Source: UBA7803 sp036381275
GTDB taxonomy: Bacteria > Pseudomonadota > Gammaproteobacteria > Pseudomonadales > Azotimanducaceae
Reading direction: 5' to 3'
Assembly: GCA_036381275.1 (NCBI GenBank)
Contig: DASVDC010000008.1
Span: 1-64,000 of the forward strand
DNA length: 64,000 bases
This document shows positions 62,149 through 64,000 of this stretch, in pieces. The position numbers and the translations under genes were made by a program. The stretch's first letter is position 1; every line of letters begins with the position of its first letter. The notes beneath the pieces are model-generated. The model worked only from the letters and a program-made list of their open reading frames with translations, made no database searches and was not told the DNA's origin.

Positions 62149-62179
62149 GGTAGACAGCACAGGCTGAGGGAGCGCGCCG

Positions 62180-63124
62180 ATTAAGGCACTGTTCGTTCGA
62201 GAATCGGGCGCTGGATATCTGCTGGCGGCGCTGGCGCTGGTGTCCACGGTGCTGATCGCGCTGGAATCCACCACCCGGCTGCTCGAGCCGGCCCGCGCGG
62301 TGCTGCTCAGCGTGGTCGCTCCGCTGCAGGTGATCGCCGAGCTGCCGTACCTGCTCTCCGACGAGGTCGGCAGTGTGGTCGCGACCCGCGAAGGTCTGCG
62401 CGAGCGCAATGCCGAGCTCGAGCGCCGCGTGCTCGAGCTTTCGCAGGTGTCCCAGCAGTACATGGCGCTGAAGGCCGAGAACGAACGGCTGCGCGCGCTG
62501 CTCGGCAGCCGCGCCCGACTGCCGGCGGAAGTGCTGATCGCCGAGATCATCAGCGTGCTGCCGGCCCCCGCCACGCATCAGGTGGTTCTCGACAAGGGCA
62601 CGAACGACGACGTGCAGCTCGGCGACGCGGTCATCGACGCGCACGGGCTGTTCGGCCAGGTCGTCGAAGTCGGCCGCTACACCAGCCGGGTGCTGCTGAT
62701 CACCGATCCGAATCACGCGGTGCCGGTGCAGGTGAACCGCAACGGCGTGCGCAGCATCGCCGGCGGCACCGGCGCGCTCGACGCACTGCAGCTCGAGAAC
62801 GTGTCCGTCACCGCCGACATCCGCCAGGGCGACCTGATCGAAACCTCCGGCCTCGGCGGACGCTTTCCGCCGGGGTATCCGGTCGGCTACGTCGACGCCG
62901 TGGTGATCGAGCCGACCGCGGCGTTCGCGACGGTCACGGTGCGGCCGCTGGCGCAGCTCGACCGGTCCCGCCACGTGCTGGTGGTGCTGGCGTCCGAGAG
63001 TCTGGATCTGCGCGGCCGCGACATGGATCTGTTCGGTGAGGAAGCGGACGCCGTCGACGACTGGGAGGGCGGCGAGCCGGCCGGCGCGCCCGGCGATGAC
63101 GAGCCGCTGGAGCCGGAACCGTGA
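62180..63124 (+). CDS. mreC: rod shape-determining protein MreC, apparent AUU start
   Basis: 314 residues if started at ATT (62180-62182). This codon follows GAGGGAG by 7 bases and comes four codons after an in-frame TGA, and the resulting IKALFVRESGAGYLLAALAL aligns with the start of E. coli MreC (MKPIFSRGPSLQ). The first conventional start, GTG at 62240, would cut into the transmembrane helix (about 11-32); a CTG at 62189 is the other option. Coiled coil about 70-110 (LRERNAELERRVLELSQVSQQYMALKAENERLRALL), then the periplasmic beta domain with VLITDPNHAVPVQVNRNGVRSI. A C-terminal acidic, proline-rich tail. It bridges MreB/MreD to wall synthases. The stop overlaps mreD by 4 bases. Confidence 0.95.
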   Translation: MKALFVRESGAGYLLAALALVSTVLIALESTTRLLEPARAVLLSVVAPLQVIAELPYLLSDEVGSVVATREGLRERNAELERRVLELSQVSQQYMALKAENERLRALLGSRARLPAEVLIAEIISVLPAPATHQVVLDKGTNDDVQLGDAVIDAHGLFGQVVEVGRYTSRVLLITDPNHAVPVQVNRNGVRSIAGGTGALDALQLENVSVTADIRQGDLIETSGLGGRFPPGYPVGYVDAVVIEPTAAFATVTVRPLAQLDRSRHVLVVLASESLDLRGRDMDLFGEEADAVDDWEGGEPAGAPGDDEPLEPEP

Positions 63125-63615
63125 ACCCGACGCGCGGCGGCTGGCTGATCCTGCTCACCGTGGCCGCGGCGATGGTTCTCGCCGTGGTGCACCTGCCGGA
63201 GACCTGGCCGCAGTGGCTCGGGTGGCTCCGGCCGGCGTGGGTCGCGATGGTGCTGTTCTACTGGGTGATGGAGCTGCCGCACCGGATCGGCCTGATCGCG
63301 GCCTGGCTGCTCGGCGCGCTGGTCGACGTGCTGCAGGCCGACCCGCTCGGTCTGAACGGCGTGATCCTCGCCGCGATCACCTACGTGGCCTGGCGCTTCT
63401 ACGAGCGGCTGCGGATGTACTCGATCGTGCAGCAGTGCGGCGTCGTGTTCGTGCTGGTGCTCGGCGCCGAGCTGACCCGGTCAGTGGTGCTCGGCCTCAC
63501 CGACGACCGGGGGCTCTCCTGGGGCGTGTTCGGACCGCCGGCGGTGAGCCTGCTGCTGTGGCCGTTCGTCGCGCTGACCCTCGGACGGCTGCGCCTGCAG
63601 TTCCGGGTGGTCTAG
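63121..63615 (+). CDS. mreD: rod shape-determining protein MreD
   Basis: 164 residues from a GTG that overlaps the mreC stop (GTGA). Five hydrophobic helices, with the conserved PAWVAMVLFYWVMELPHRIGLIAAWLLGALVDVLQADPLGLNG region characteristic of MreD. An integral inner-membrane part of the elongasome. maf follows after one base. Confidence 0.95.
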   Translation: MNPTRGGWLILLTVAAAMVLAVVHLPETWPQWLGWLRPAWVAMVLFYWVMELPHRIGLIAAWLLGALVDVLQADPLGLNGVILAAITYVAWRFYERLRMYSIVQQCGVVFVLVLGAELTRSVVLGLTDDRGLSWGVFGPPAVSLLLWPFVALTLGRLRLQFRVV

Positions 63616-63616
63616 C

Positions 63617-64000
63617 GTGCGGCTCGTGCTGGCGTCCGCGTCGCCGCGCCGGGCCGAGCTGCTCCGCCAGATCCGCTTGTCGTTCGAGGTCCGCGCGGTC
63701 GAGTTGGACGAGTCCGTGCGCCCCGGCGAATCCGCCGCCGACTACGTGGTGCGGCTCGCGGTCGCGAAGGCCGAGGCCGCCCGAGCCGCGCTCCCGCCCG
63801 GTGACCCGGCCGTCTGCCTCGGCGCCGACACCGCCGTGGTGCTGGACGGGCGCGTGCTCGGCAAGCCGGCTGGCCGGGAGGAGGGGGTGGCGATGCTGCT
63901 CGCGCTCGGCGGCCGGACCCACGCGGTGCTGACCGGCATCGCCGCGAGCGGCCCGGCGGGCACTCTGAGCCGCTGCGTGACCACGGAGGTTCGGTTCCGC
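63617..64000 (+). CDS. maf: Maf-family nucleoside triphosphate pyrophosphatase, 3' end outside window
   Basis: The first 128 codons from a GTG at 63617, one base after the mreD stop. The N-terminal LVLASASPRRAELLRQI is the Maf signature (SxSPRRxELL); VCLGADTAVVLDGRVLGKP holds the catalytic Asp region (the general base is in GADT), followed by the TH of GGRTHAVLTG. It hydrolyses dTTP/UTP or modified nucleotides. The mreD-maf order is common. The rest of the gene is beyond the right edge. Confidence 0.93.
   Translation, partial: MRLVLASASPRRAELLRQIRLSFEVRAVELDESVRPGESAADYVVRLAVAKAEAARAALPPGDPAVCLGADTAVVLDGRVLGKPAGREEGVAMLLALGGRTHAVLTGIAASGPAGTLSRCVTTEVRFR

Overview
The window is about 64 kb of GC-rich DNA from a gammaproteobacterium. 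Evidence for this is the rpsU / dnaG / rpoD macromolecular-synthesis block, a GcvR-like double-ACT protein, mreBCD followed by maf, and a GatCAB operon. The wider lineage (Nevskiales, Steroidobacterales or Chromatiales-like) is only a guess from gene content. Coding density is high, and most genes are packed with 1-8 base overlaps.

Layout. 1-1172: 5' part of an HUH (IS200/RAYT-like) transposase and a non-coding stretch with a small inverted-repeat family. 1173-10048: copper-tolerance operon on the minus strand (P-type ATPase, multicopper oxidase, CopB, then a GH15 hydrolase and a membrane-anchored beta-helix-like protein), divergent from csoR, with a CsoR-type operator between. 10154-13152: tsaD - folB - amidase. 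13178-19523: rpsU, yqeY, manC, dnaG, rpoD. 19600-20487: tandem universal stress protein.

20589-46002: a roughly 25-kb surface-glycan or secondary-modification cluster starting at a CAU-anticodon tRNA. It holds about eight glycosyltransferase domains, two sulfotransferase domains, five methyltransferases, an alginate-lyase-fold fusion, and a cassette of two PLP enzymes plus an asparagine-synthetase-like ligase. I recognise no described pathway with this gene set; it is the most likely novel system here.

46112-48670: OmpA-type lipoprotein, GcvR-like regulator and single-chain (alpha2) glycyl-tRNA synthetase. 48913-56420: a small DUF6316-type protein and a CoA-linked lipid or steroid-type catabolic set (AttH/CrtC-like protein, acyl-CoA synthetase, SDR, SCP-x thiolase, DUF35 partner), interleaved with small membrane proteins and a YfcE-type phosphodiesterase. 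56523-57516: SemiSWEET and lipoprotein Cu/Zn superoxide dismutase. 57720-60913: gatCAB. 61108-64000: mreB, mreC (apparently starting at AUU), mreD and the start of maf.

A REP-like palindromic family (GTGGGAGCGG...CCGCGAA, opening with GTGG or GTAG) occurs at about ten intergenic sites, mostly at gene 3' ends, but was not seen anywhere in the 25-kb glycan cluster. All assignments come from reading translations and motifs; no database search was run.
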